Source: Alphaproteobacteria bacterium (GTDB taxonomy: Bacteria; Pseudomonadota; Alphaproteobacteria; Sphingomonadales; Emcibacteraceae). From it: a stretch of DNA of 34,649 nucleotides. The stretch's first letter is position 1. Each line of letters starts with the position of its first letter. The DNA is taken from contig JAJRQU010000123.1 of the NCBI GenBank assembly GCA_024280095.1, forward strand, positions 1-34,649, written 5' to 3'. Of the stretch, positions 26,233 through 32,835 are shown in pieces. Both the position numbers and the translations under genes were made by a program. The notes beneath the pieces were generated by a model. The model ran no database searches, was not told where the DNA came from, and worked only from the letters and a program-made list of their open reading frames with translations.

Positions 26233-27186
26233 TTAAGAACCAGATCTTGGAACTGAACCTGAGGGCGTCTTTGGCGCTTTACTGATATTGTTCAGCATTT
26301 CCGTCATGCCGCCAAGCGCCCCGATAACGCCGCTGGCCTCCAGAGGCATAAAGACAAGCTTCTCATTAGGGGAATTGGCAAATTGGCCTAAGGTTTCCAC
26401 ATATTTTTGCGCGATGAAATAATTAATGGCCTGCCCATCCCCGCTGGCGATGGCATCGGAAACCATGGTTGTCGCTTTTGCTTCAGCTTCGGCTTCTCTC
26501 TCGCGGGCCTCGGCATCCCGAAAGGCGGCTTCACGGCGGCCTTCGGCTTCGAGGATAGCCCCCCGTTTTTCACCTTCGGCACGCAAAATTTCCGCCTGAC
26601 GAAAACCTTCCGCATCCAGAATATTAGCCCGCTTTTCACGTTCCGCCTTCATCTGGCGGGCCATAGCCTCGACAATATCCCTCGGGGGTTCAATATCCTT
26701 GATTTCGATACGGGTTATCTTAATGCCCCAAGGCTGGGTTGCTTCATCCACCACATCCAAAAGGCGGCCATTAATTCTGTCCCGCTGTGACAAAAGCTCA
26801 TCAAGGTCCATCGACCCCATCACCGTACGCAGATTGGTCATGGTCAAATTCAGAATGGCGAGGATCATGTCATTAACCTCATAGGTGGCTTTGGGGGCAT
26901 CCAAGACCTGAAAAAACACCACGCCATCCGCCCGTACCATGGCGTTATCCTTGGTGATCACCTCTTGGCTGGGAATGTCCAAGACCCGTTCCATCATGCT
27001 GACTTTTGAGCCAACCCGATCAAAAAACGGAATAATAATATGAAAGCCGGGATTTAGGGTTTTTGTGTAACGGCCAAATCGCTCGACCGTATAATTATAT
27101 CCTTGCCGTACAGTTTGCACGCCCATAAGAATAATCGTCACGCCGGTGACAAGAAACACAATGCCGAATATTGCAAAACTACTCAT
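26233..27186 (-). CDS. SPFH-domain (stomatin/paraslipin, QmcA-like) membrane protein
   Basis: A 317-residue protein: one N-terminal membrane anchor ([20 protein letters not shown]), the SPFH/band-7 domain ([32 protein letters not shown] through [12 protein letters not shown]), a coiled coil of charged Glu-Ala-Arg repeats ([30 protein letters not shown]) and a C-terminal oligomerisation segment ([27 protein letters not shown]). It is likely a scaffold of membrane microdomains with the downstream NfeD. The ATG is preceded by AAGGGG, and that site lies in an 11-bp inverted repeat with a sequence 72 nt further upstream. Gene symbol is left open because stomatin paralogues differ. Confidence 0.94.
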   Translation of the reverse strand: MSSFAIFGIVFLVTGVTIILMGVQTVRQGYNYTVERFGRYTKTLNPGFHIIIPFFDRVGSKVSMMERVLDIPSQEVITKDNAMVRADGVVFFQVLDAPKATYEVNDMILAILNLTMTNLRTVMGSMDLDELLSQRDRINGRLLDVVDEATQPWGIKITRIEIKDIEPPRDIVEAMARQMKAEREKRANILDAEGFRQAEILRAEGEKRGAILEAEGRREAAFRDAEAREREAEAEAKATTMVSDAIASGDGQAINYFIAQKYVETLGQFANSPNEKLVFMPLEASGVIGALGGMTEMLNNISKAPKTPSGSVPRSGS

Positions 27187-27195
27187 GATGTAATC

Positions 27196-27288
27196 CCCTT
27201 AAAGTGAAATGAATATTTAAAATCCCACTGTAACGGAACATCTCATGAATAGGAAGCGGACTATGCATTGCAGAACCCACTTTAAGGG
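27196..27288 (-). promoter_or_regulatory. 11-bp perfect inverted repeat over the SPFH ribosome-binding site
   Basis: CCCTTAAAGTG (27196-27206) and CACTTTAAGGG (27278-27288) are perfect complements, 71 nt apart. On the gene strand the start-proximal arm contains the AAGGG Shine-Dalgarno sequence of the SPFH gene, so the leader could fold to hide it. Whether the transcript includes the distal arm is unknown. Confidence 0.45.
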
Positions 27289-27304
27289 CAAAGAGATAGC
27301 AAAG

Positions 27305-27330
27305 CCCCGGAAAACAGCTGTTTTTCGAGG
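27305..27330. repeat. Palindromic hairpin in the lipoprotein-SPFH spacer
   Basis: A perfect 14-bp palindrome (AAAACAGCTGTTTT, 27311-27324) is extended by GC pairs with one mismatch on each side. No clear T-run follows on either strand, so it is not a standard terminator. It might be an operator or a structural RNA element. Confidence 0.45.
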
Positions 27331-27342
27331 TTCGTTTAGGAA

Positions 27343-27416
27343 TTTAAGCGGCCCCGGCTGCATCATGCACAATTGTGGGGAGGGGAATGTTCATAAGTAT
27401 GCCAGAACCGCTTAAA
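27343..27416. repeat. 9-bp inverted repeat enclosing a 10-bp palindrome
   Basis: TTTAAGCGG (27343-27351) and CCGCTTAAA (27408-27416) are perfect complements. Between them lies the palindrome CACAATTGTG (27368-27377). The TTTAAG core also occurs in the neighbouring 11-bp repeat, so alternative pairings are possible. No coding potential is seen. Confidence 0.45.
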
Positions 27417-27425
27417 ACTTTGCGC

Positions 27426-27440
27426 GTGCATTTTCTGCAC
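27426..27440 (-). terminator. Weak hairpin after the lipoprotein gene
   Basis: GTGCA/TGCAC with a 5-nt loop begins 7 nt after the lipoprotein stop. The stem is only 5 bp and the following gene-strand sequence has just a short T-run (GTTTT) several bases later, so termination here is uncertain. Confidence 0.3.
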
Positions 27441-27447
27441 TCACCAT

Positions 27448-27924
27448 TTATGTCACAATTTTCCATGTGCCATCGGGCTGGCGGCAGGCCTTGCCATAAA
27501 CCTCTTCAGCTTTACCACCGACAGTGACGGTTTGTTGATATTCCCGGCAATAGGCCCCTGTTTTATCCTGATAAGCAGGCTTGGGCGTATAGCTGCCCGA
27601 ATGACCTGAATCCGGATTATACCATGTTGATGTTTGGCCTGACGGATATGTTTCCAAAGCTATTTGCTGATTACGGTTCATGGCTTGCCGGTCGGCATTA
27701 TCCAGAGACTTGCCAATGCTACTGCCGATAGCAGCCCCCGCCATAGTGCCCGCCGCAACCGCCAGAAACTGCGTCGTACCATTGCCATTATCACCAATAG
27801 CAGACCCAATGGCCGCCCCGCCAATAGCCCCAAGAAAAGTACCAAAGCCCTGTTTTGATCCGGGCTCACACGCCGTAAGCGTCAATAGGCTTGCCAGAAT
27901 AACGGCTATTTTTGCTTTTTTCAT
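27448..27924 (-). CDS. Glycine-zipper lipoprotein, 17-kDa surface antigen type
   Basis: A 158-residue lipoprotein. The signal MKKAKIAVILASLLTLTAC ends in a lipobox with the acylated cysteine at residue 19. A glycine-zipper segment follows (GTFLGAIGGAAIGSAIGD and AAGTMAGAAIGSSIGKSLD), a two-helix membrane-inserting motif. The C-terminal domain has two cysteines and a strand-rich sequence (GAYCREYQQTVTVGGKAEEVYGKACRQPDGTWKIV) as in the rickettsial 17-kDa antigen family. It is likely outer-membrane-anchored; its role is structural or unknown. GAGCAGGTG directly precedes the ATG, unusually close. Confidence 0.92.
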   Translation of the reverse strand: MKKAKIAVILASLLTLTACEPGSKQGFGTFLGAIGGAAIGSAIGDNGNGTTQFLAVAAGTMAGAAIGSSIGKSLDNADRQAMNRNQQIALETYPSGQTSTWYNPDSGHSGSYTPKPAYQDKTGAYCREYQQTVTVGGKAEEVYGKACRQPDGTWKIVT

Positions 27925-27998
27925 TTCATCACCTGCTCGTTTATCATGAGACTATATTATGATATGAACCATGAACCATTCCTGAACAAAAGAATGAG

Positions 27999-29378
27999 CT
28001 ATGGCGATATATATACCGCAGGAAGGGACAGGCGGGCCAAAAGCCCATGGGGTTCATTATCCATCAGATAGATTTTTCCCCCATATAAACCCGTCAGGTC
28101 TTTCACAATAGACAGGCCAAGCCCCGTGCCAGGCGTATTTTCATCAAGACGTTCCCCGCGCATAAAAACTGAATCTCGTGCCTCTTTATCGATGCCAGGG
28201 CCATCGTCGGCCACTTGAATGAAAATCAACTCCCCTTCCCGCATACAGGAAATAACGACTTTGCTTTTTGACCATTTCGCGGCATTTTCAATGAGATTGC
28301 CGACCATTTCCTCTAAATCCTGACGCTCCCCACGAAATAAAAGGCGCGATTGATCGCCGGTTGGCAGAAAGCTGATTTTCTTATCCCTGTAAATTCGCGT
28401 CATAGCCCGGCAGATGTCCTGCAAAACAGGCACAATTTCTGTACGGCTCGTCATGACTTTTATGCTGGCCACTACTCTGGCTCTACGCAGATAATGATCC
28501 ACCTGACGCCGCATCATTTCCGACTGTTTGCCGACCAATTCTGATAAAGCCCCCTTGTTTAAGGCCGATTCATTTGACAATATGGCCAAGGGCGTTTTCA
28601 GAGCATGAGCCAAATTTCCAACCTGCGTGCGCGAGCGGTCAATGATCTGGTTATTATGATCTAATAAGGCATTCAATTCATCAGCCAAAGGTTGAATTTC
28701 CGTGGGAAAATCTTCCGGCAAATGAACCGCCTCCCCCGTGCGAATTTTCTGCAAGGATAGACGAATATTTCTTAAGGGCTTTAACCCCAGATAAATCTGT
28801 AAAAAAGATGCGGCAATCAACCCAAGGCCAAGGGCGCTGAGTGAATAGATCAAAATATTGTCAAACTGATCCAATTGCCCGTTAATTTCCGATCTGTCGA
28901 TGGCCACAGTGAAGCGAAAAATGGTTGGATCCCCCGGTATGGCAACATCCTTTTCCACCATACGTAAATGCTGGTCTTCAGGCCCAAAGATAAAAGAAAA
29001 ACGGCTCTGAAAAGCCGGGTTCTGCAAATTCGGCTCAAGGCTTTGATCCCAAAGGGAGCGCGAGCGAAAAGGCTCCTGATCTTCTGCTGATATTTGCCAG
29101 TACCATCCAGAATAGGGCTGCTCAAATCTGGGATCAACCATAGCCCGGTAAAAGCTGACCTGACCATCAGAATTACTGCTGCTGATACCAATTAAATTTT
29201 CCAGCAGCCCATTCAGACGCTCGTCAAAATTATCCTCAATGGTCTCTTTAAACGTCAACGATAATAGATAACCACCGAACATCAGCGCAAAAAATGTCCA
29301 GACAGCCGAATAGGACATCAGCCGGAACCATAAAGACTTGTTGCCTTTGTTAGCTTTTCTGTTCTTCTGGATCAACAA
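27999..29378 (-). CDS. Sensor histidine kinase (PhoQ/FeuQ-like)
   Basis: A 459-residue inner-membrane kinase. Membrane helix 1 is near residues 25-45 (AVWTFFALMFGGYLLSLTF), a periplasmic sensor of about 130 residues follows, then helix 2 (ILIYSLSALGLGLIAASFLQIYL) and a HAMP-like linker. The phosphorylated histidine is H258 in GNLAHALKTPLAIL. The ATP-binding lid has the N box NLIENAAKWSK, then DDGPGI and GTGLGLSIV. The track start is a TTG (29378) that overlaps the response regulator by 29 nt, with GGGAT upstream; I keep it but am not sure of it. It forms a pair with the adjacent regulator and probably senses an envelope signal. Confidence 0.93.
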   Translation of the reverse strand: MLIQKNRKANKGNKSLWFRLMSYSAVWTFFALMFGGYLLSLTFKETIEDNFDERLNGLLENLIGISSSNSDGQVSFYRAMVDPRFEQPYSGWYWQISAEDQEPFRSRSLWDQSLEPNLQNPAFQSRFSFIFGPEDQHLRMVEKDVAIPGDPTIFRFTVAIDRSEINGQLDQFDNILIYSLSALGLGLIAASFLQIYLGLKPLRNIRLSLQKIRTGEAVHLPEDFPTEIQPLADELNALLDHNNQIIDRSRTQVGNLAHALKTPLAILSNESALNKGALSELVGKQSEMMRRQVDHYLRRARVVASIKVMTSRTEIVPVLQDICRAMTRIYRDKKISFLPTGDQSRLLFRGERQDLEEMVGNLIENAAKWSKSKVVISCMREGELIFIQVADDGPGIDKEARDSVFMRGERLDENTPGTGLGLSIVKDLTGLYGGKIYLMDNEPHGLLARLSLPAVYISP

Positions 29379-30024
29379 GCTGGTATCCCAATCCCCTGAC
29401 TGTATTTATAATGGTTACCCCCAGTTTTTTTCGAACGCGGGTCACAAAAACCTCGATTGTATTCGAATCCCGATCGAAATCCTGATCATAAATATGTTCC
29501 GTTAATTCAGTTCGTGAAATAATTTTCTCAGGATGATGCATCAAATAAGACAACAGCTTATATTCCTGCGCCGTCAATCGAATGGGCATGCCGTCGACTG
29601 TAACCTTGCTGTTATTGGTATTCAGCGTTACTTTGCCGCAGGATAATTCCGGTGATGCCTGCCCTGCCGCCCGGCGGATTAAAGCGCGAACGCGGGCCAA
29701 TAGTTCTTCTATTTTAAACGGTTTCGTCACATAATCATCGGCACCGGCATCAAGGCCCGCCACCTTTTCAGACCAACCATCCCGCGCCGTCAAAATCAAT
29801 ACCGGCGTTAATATCCCCGCCTCGCGCCATTTGGTCAGAACGCTAACGCCGTCCATGATGGGCAAGCCAAGATCAAGGACAATTGCATCATAACTTTCCG
29901 TTTCTCCAAGGAAGTGACCATCTTCCCCATCCATTGAAACATCAACGGCATAACCATCCTCTTCGAGGATGGCTTTCATTTGCCGTGACAGATCGGGATC
30001 ATCTTCAACAAGCAACAGGCGCAT
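29350..30024 (-). CDS. OmpR-family response regulator (PhoP/FeuP-like)
   Basis: A 224-residue DNA-binding regulator. The receiver domain has the acidic pair EDD at 7-9, the phosphoacceptor D51 in IVLDLGLPIMDG, and the conserved Lys in GADDYVTKPF. The winged-helix output domain runs from about 125 (LTAQEYKLLSYLMHHPEKIISRTELTEHIYD to FVTRVRKKLG...TVRGLGYQL). Its ATG shares a base with the PepSY gene's TAA (TAATG), and its end overlaps the kinase gene, so PepSY-regulator-kinase is one translationally coupled operon. It resembles FeuP of alphaproteobacteria. Targets are unknown. Confidence 0.96.
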   Translation of the reverse strand: MRLLLVEDDPDLSRQMKAILEEDGYAVDVSMDGEDGHFLGETESYDAIVLDLGLPIMDGVSVLTKWREAGILTPVLILTARDGWSEKVAGLDAGADDYVTKPFKIEELLARVRALIRRAAGQASPELSCGKVTLNTNNSKVTVDGMPIRLTAQEYKLLSYLMHHPEKIISRTELTEHIYDQDFDRDSNTIEVFVTRVRKKLGVTIINTVRGLGYQLVDPEEQKS

Positions 30025-30494
30025 TAGCGATTCCCCTTCACACCAACAATCTTAGCGGTGGCGGCATTTAAATTAAGCATCAATAATTTACCATCTTTTC
30101 TAAGCACTTTTACCCTATAAATATACGGCAGTTTCTTATTTTTAGGTTCCAGCAAGCGAACATCAATAATTTTTCCGGGAAAACTTTGCCGAACCTGTTT
30201 GCGTATGACCGACAAGGAAACAATATGGCCTGATCTCATCGCTTCCCGCGCTTTGTCCTGCCGATAAATCTTATTCCGTAACGGGTTAGGCCGTGCAGTA
30301 GGCTTGATCAGGCTATTTTCAACAGGCTGCCTTCTTTGTTGAGTAATATATTTACCTATTGCCTTGATATTAATCCCCTGTGATTTCGAAGGCATCGCGC
30401 CCTTGCCCTGCGGCGCGGCAATGGCATTAGCCCCCATTCCCATAAGGAACAGCACCATTAACCCACAGAAAAAAACTTTGTAATTCATATACAT
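30024..30494 (-). CDS. Secreted PepSY-domain protein of the two-component operon
   Basis: A 156-residue protein with a signal peptide (YKVFFCGLMVLFLMGMGANAIA, cleavage near AIA-A). A proline- and basic-rich linker (QQRRQPVENSLIKPTARPNPLRNKIYRQ) leads to a C-terminal PepSY-like domain (REAMRSGHIVSLSVIRKQVRQSFPGKIIDVRLLEPKNKKLPYIYRVKVLRKDGKLLMLNLNAATAKIVGV). Periplasmic PepSY proteins are often encoded with PhoPQ/FeuPQ-like systems and may modulate the kinase; that role is inference. Two ATGs are possible (30494 and 30488). Confidence 0.87.
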   Translation of the reverse strand: MYMNYKVFFCGLMVLFLMGMGANAIAAPQGKGAMPSKSQGINIKAIGKYITQQRRQPVENSLIKPTARPNPLRNKIYRQDKAREAMRSGHIVSLSVIRKQVRQSFPGKIIDVRLLEPKNKKLPYIYRVKVLRKDGKLLMLNLNAATAKIVGVKGNR

Positions 30495-30577
30495 ATTACA
30501 AACTTAACTTATTTCGGCTTAATAAGAGATGAATAACATTGAACCCTGTTCCAGACGCCGCGATAATCATCCATAAG

Positions 30578-31615
30578 TTACTTATCGACAATACCAAGCC
30601 TTTCCTGAAAAACGCTATTGGTTGTTGTATAGCCGCCGGCCATCTTTCGATCCGGAAAAGCATATTTAAAAGCTGCCCGCACCATGACGGCGGCCTCATA
30701 AAACCCCGTCAGAATTAATTTTATTTTCCCGGGATAAGTACAGACATCTCCAATGGCATATATGCCCTCTGCCGCCGTGACAAAACTTGCCTGATCAACA
30801 ATCACATGCCTTTTATCCAGATTAAGCCCCCATTCGGTAATGGGCCCCAGATTGACTTTCAATCCCATAAAAGGCATCAAATAATCACATTCAACCTTTA
30901 ACGCCTCTCCTTTGAGTGTTGTGACCTGCACATGGGATAATTGACCATCCTCCCCGACAAGGTCCGTAATATTACCATAAAGCACATTAAGCTTGCCGGC
31001 GTCCTGCAATTTCAAGACCTGCTGCACCGTATCATAGGTGCCGCGAAATTCTTCCCTTCTATGGACAAGCGTTAAGGATTGCGCAAGAGATGAAAGGCTG
31101 ATGGCCCAATCAAGAGCTGAATCGCCGCCGCCGACAATGACAAGCTTCTTATCCCGGTATTTTTCCATTCTATAAACCGCATAATCAATAGATTTTTCCT
31201 CAAACTCATCACGTTTCTTATAGGGCGGCTTTTTGGGAACAAAACTACCCGCCCCTGCCGCAACCACAATGATCGGCGCTTCCAGCAACAGCCCCCGCGA
31301 CGTGGTCAGGCGCCAATTGCCGTTTGGCTGTCTGTCAAGGGATGAGGCTTGCTGGCTAAGGTGAAAAACCGGCTCAAAGGGACTGGCCTGCGCCATCAAA
31401 TCATCTATAAGCTGTTTCCCCGTGACCGTTGGGCGGGAGGGGATGTCATAGATAGGTTTTTCCGGATAAAGTTCGATACACTGCCCGCCGGGACGATCCA
31501 GGTTATCGACCAAATGACATTTCAACCCCAAGAGGCCCGCTTCGAAAACAGCGAACAGACCAACCGGCCCCGCGCCAATAATGATCATGTCTGTAATGAC
31601 AACCTTAGAGCCCAT
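30578..31615 (-). CDS. Ferredoxin/flavodoxin-NADP+ reductase, thioredoxin-reductase-like type
   Basis: A 345-residue FAD/NADPH enzyme. The FAD-binding start IIIGAGPVGLFAVFEAGLLGLKCHLVD is followed by PGGQCIELYPEKPIYDIPS, typical of TrxR-like ferredoxin reductases (YumC type). The NADPH-binding motif is LVIVGGGDSALDWAISL with HRREEFRG, and the second FAD motif is IYAIGDVCTYPG. The CxxC of true thioredoxin reductases is absent. It likely passes electrons between NADPH and ferredoxin or flavodoxin. GGGAGA/GGGAT precedes the ATG. It lies 83 nt upstream of the PepSY gene with no obvious terminator between. Confidence 0.94.
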   Translation of the reverse strand: MGSKVVITDMIIIGAGPVGLFAVFEAGLLGLKCHLVDNLDRPGGQCIELYPEKPIYDIPSRPTVTGKQLIDDLMAQASPFEPVFHLSQQASSLDRQPNGNWRLTTSRGLLLEAPIIVVAAGAGSFVPKKPPYKKRDEFEEKSIDYAVYRMEKYRDKKLVIVGGGDSALDWAISLSSLAQSLTLVHRREEFRGTYDTVQQVLKLQDAGKLNVLYGNITDLVGEDGQLSHVQVTTLKGEALKVECDYLMPFMGLKVNLGPITEWGLNLDKRHVIVDQASFVTAAEGIYAIGDVCTYPGKIKLILTGFYEAAVMVRAAFKYAFPDRKMAGGYTTTNSVFQERLGIVDK

Positions 31616-31762
31616 ATCCCATCTCCCACTTTTTTATGATGATTCTAATATGAAATTCCACCGCATTATTTGCCAAACTCTGAAAACTATGTAACCATTA
31701 CTCGCTATGAACATGCAATCAAAAAAGAAAAAATAGACTATTTATTCACGGTATTAGCCTAA

Positions 31763-32809
31763 ATGAGAAAAATTTTCCCCCAAATAATCGGCTTTTTTAT
31801 ACTGATGGCGATCAGCTTATTGGCCATACCTTCTTCCGGCTTCGCCAAAATTTGGCTGGTTGGGCCTGATTTTCAGCTTAAAAGCCCGAGTGCGGCCATA
31901 AGGCGTGCAAAGGACGGCGATACCATCAAAATCATGGCTGGCCTTTATGAGAATGATTATGCCGTAATTTCACAAAATAACATTACATTGATCGGCATGA
32001 ATGGTTTCGCGCATCTGAAATCATCCGGGCCCGTGCCCGGCGGCAAAGCCATATGGACCATTAACGGCGAAAATGTAAAAATACAGAATATTGAATTTTC
32101 CGGTGCAAAAGTTCCTGATAAAAACGGGGCCGGCATTCGACTGCAAAATGGCTCATTAACCGTTGATAATTGTTATTTCCATGACAATGAAATGGGCCTG
32201 ATGACATCCAACAATCCGGCAGTAAATTTATATATTTATAACTCGGAATTTAGCAACAACACGCAAGATTATACGGTTATCGGAAAACTATCCCATAATA
32301 TTTACGTGGGTAATATTGCCTTATTTGTGATGGAAAATTCAATATCACGGGGCGCGCAATACGGCCATACCGTAAAAAGCCGCGCCCAAAATAACATCAT
32401 AAAGAATAACCGTATATTTGACGAAGGCCCTGTTTCGGCAAGCTACCTCATAGATTTGCCCAATGGCGGCAAGGCTCATATTGAAAATAACTATCTGTTC
32501 AAAAACAAGGGCGCTCAAAATAACGCCTTTATCAGCTATGGTGCCGAAGGCATGAAACATAATGAGAATTCGCTCACCATACAGTTTAATACAGCTATTA
32601 ATGAGGGCGGGGTTGCATTCCTCTTAAGAAATCATTCGGAGATTACTGCAAAAATAGCCGGAAATAATACGACGAATGTCACAATAGAAGAAATACCCGG
32701 CATTAAAAAAGACGGCTTTATGAACAAAATGAAAAAGACGCTGCAGAATTATCTTGGGTCTGTGGACAATAAAGGTCATGGTGTTGGCGGTTCACAGACC
32801 CTAGAATGA
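31763..32809 (+). CDS. Secreted right-handed beta-helix protein
   Basis: A 348-residue exported protein with a signal peptide (MRKIFPQIIGFFILMAISLLAIPSSGFA). The body shows the repeating strand-turn pattern of pectin-lyase-fold proteins: SAAIRRAKDGDTIKIMAGLYENDYAVIS, ITLIGMNGFAHLKSSG, VKIQNIEFSGAKV, LTVDNCYFHDNEMGLMTSN, LYIYNSEFSNN and HIENNYLFKNKGAQNNAFISYG. AAIRRAKDGDTIKI is the usual cap strand of NosD/Beta_helix families. It may bind or cleave a polysaccharide; no catalytic residues could be assigned. There is no good Shine-Dalgarno site. It lies 26 nt before the VanZ-like gene, so they may form an envelope or polysaccharide operon. Confidence 0.83.
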   Translation: MRKIFPQIIGFFILMAISLLAIPSSGFAKIWLVGPDFQLKSPSAAIRRAKDGDTIKIMAGLYENDYAVISQNNITLIGMNGFAHLKSSGPVPGGKAIWTINGENVKIQNIEFSGAKVPDKNGAGIRLQNGSLTVDNCYFHDNEMGLMTSNNPAVNLYIYNSEFSNNTQDYTVIGKLSHNIYVGNIALFVMENSISRGAQYGHTVKSRAQNNIIKNNRIFDEGPVSASYLIDLPNGGKAHIENNYLFKNKGAQNNAFISYGAEGMKHNENSLTIQFNTAINEGGVAFLLRNHSEITAKIAGNNTTNVTIEEIPGIKKDGFMNKMKKTLQNYLGSVDNKGHGVGGSQTLE

Positions 32810-32835
32810 AGGCAACAAAAACATTAGGGGAAAAA

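Noticed and set aside
27305-27330. Rho-independent terminator at the AAAACAGCTGTTTT palindrome
   Set aside because: The stem is good but neither strand has a U-tract immediately after it.
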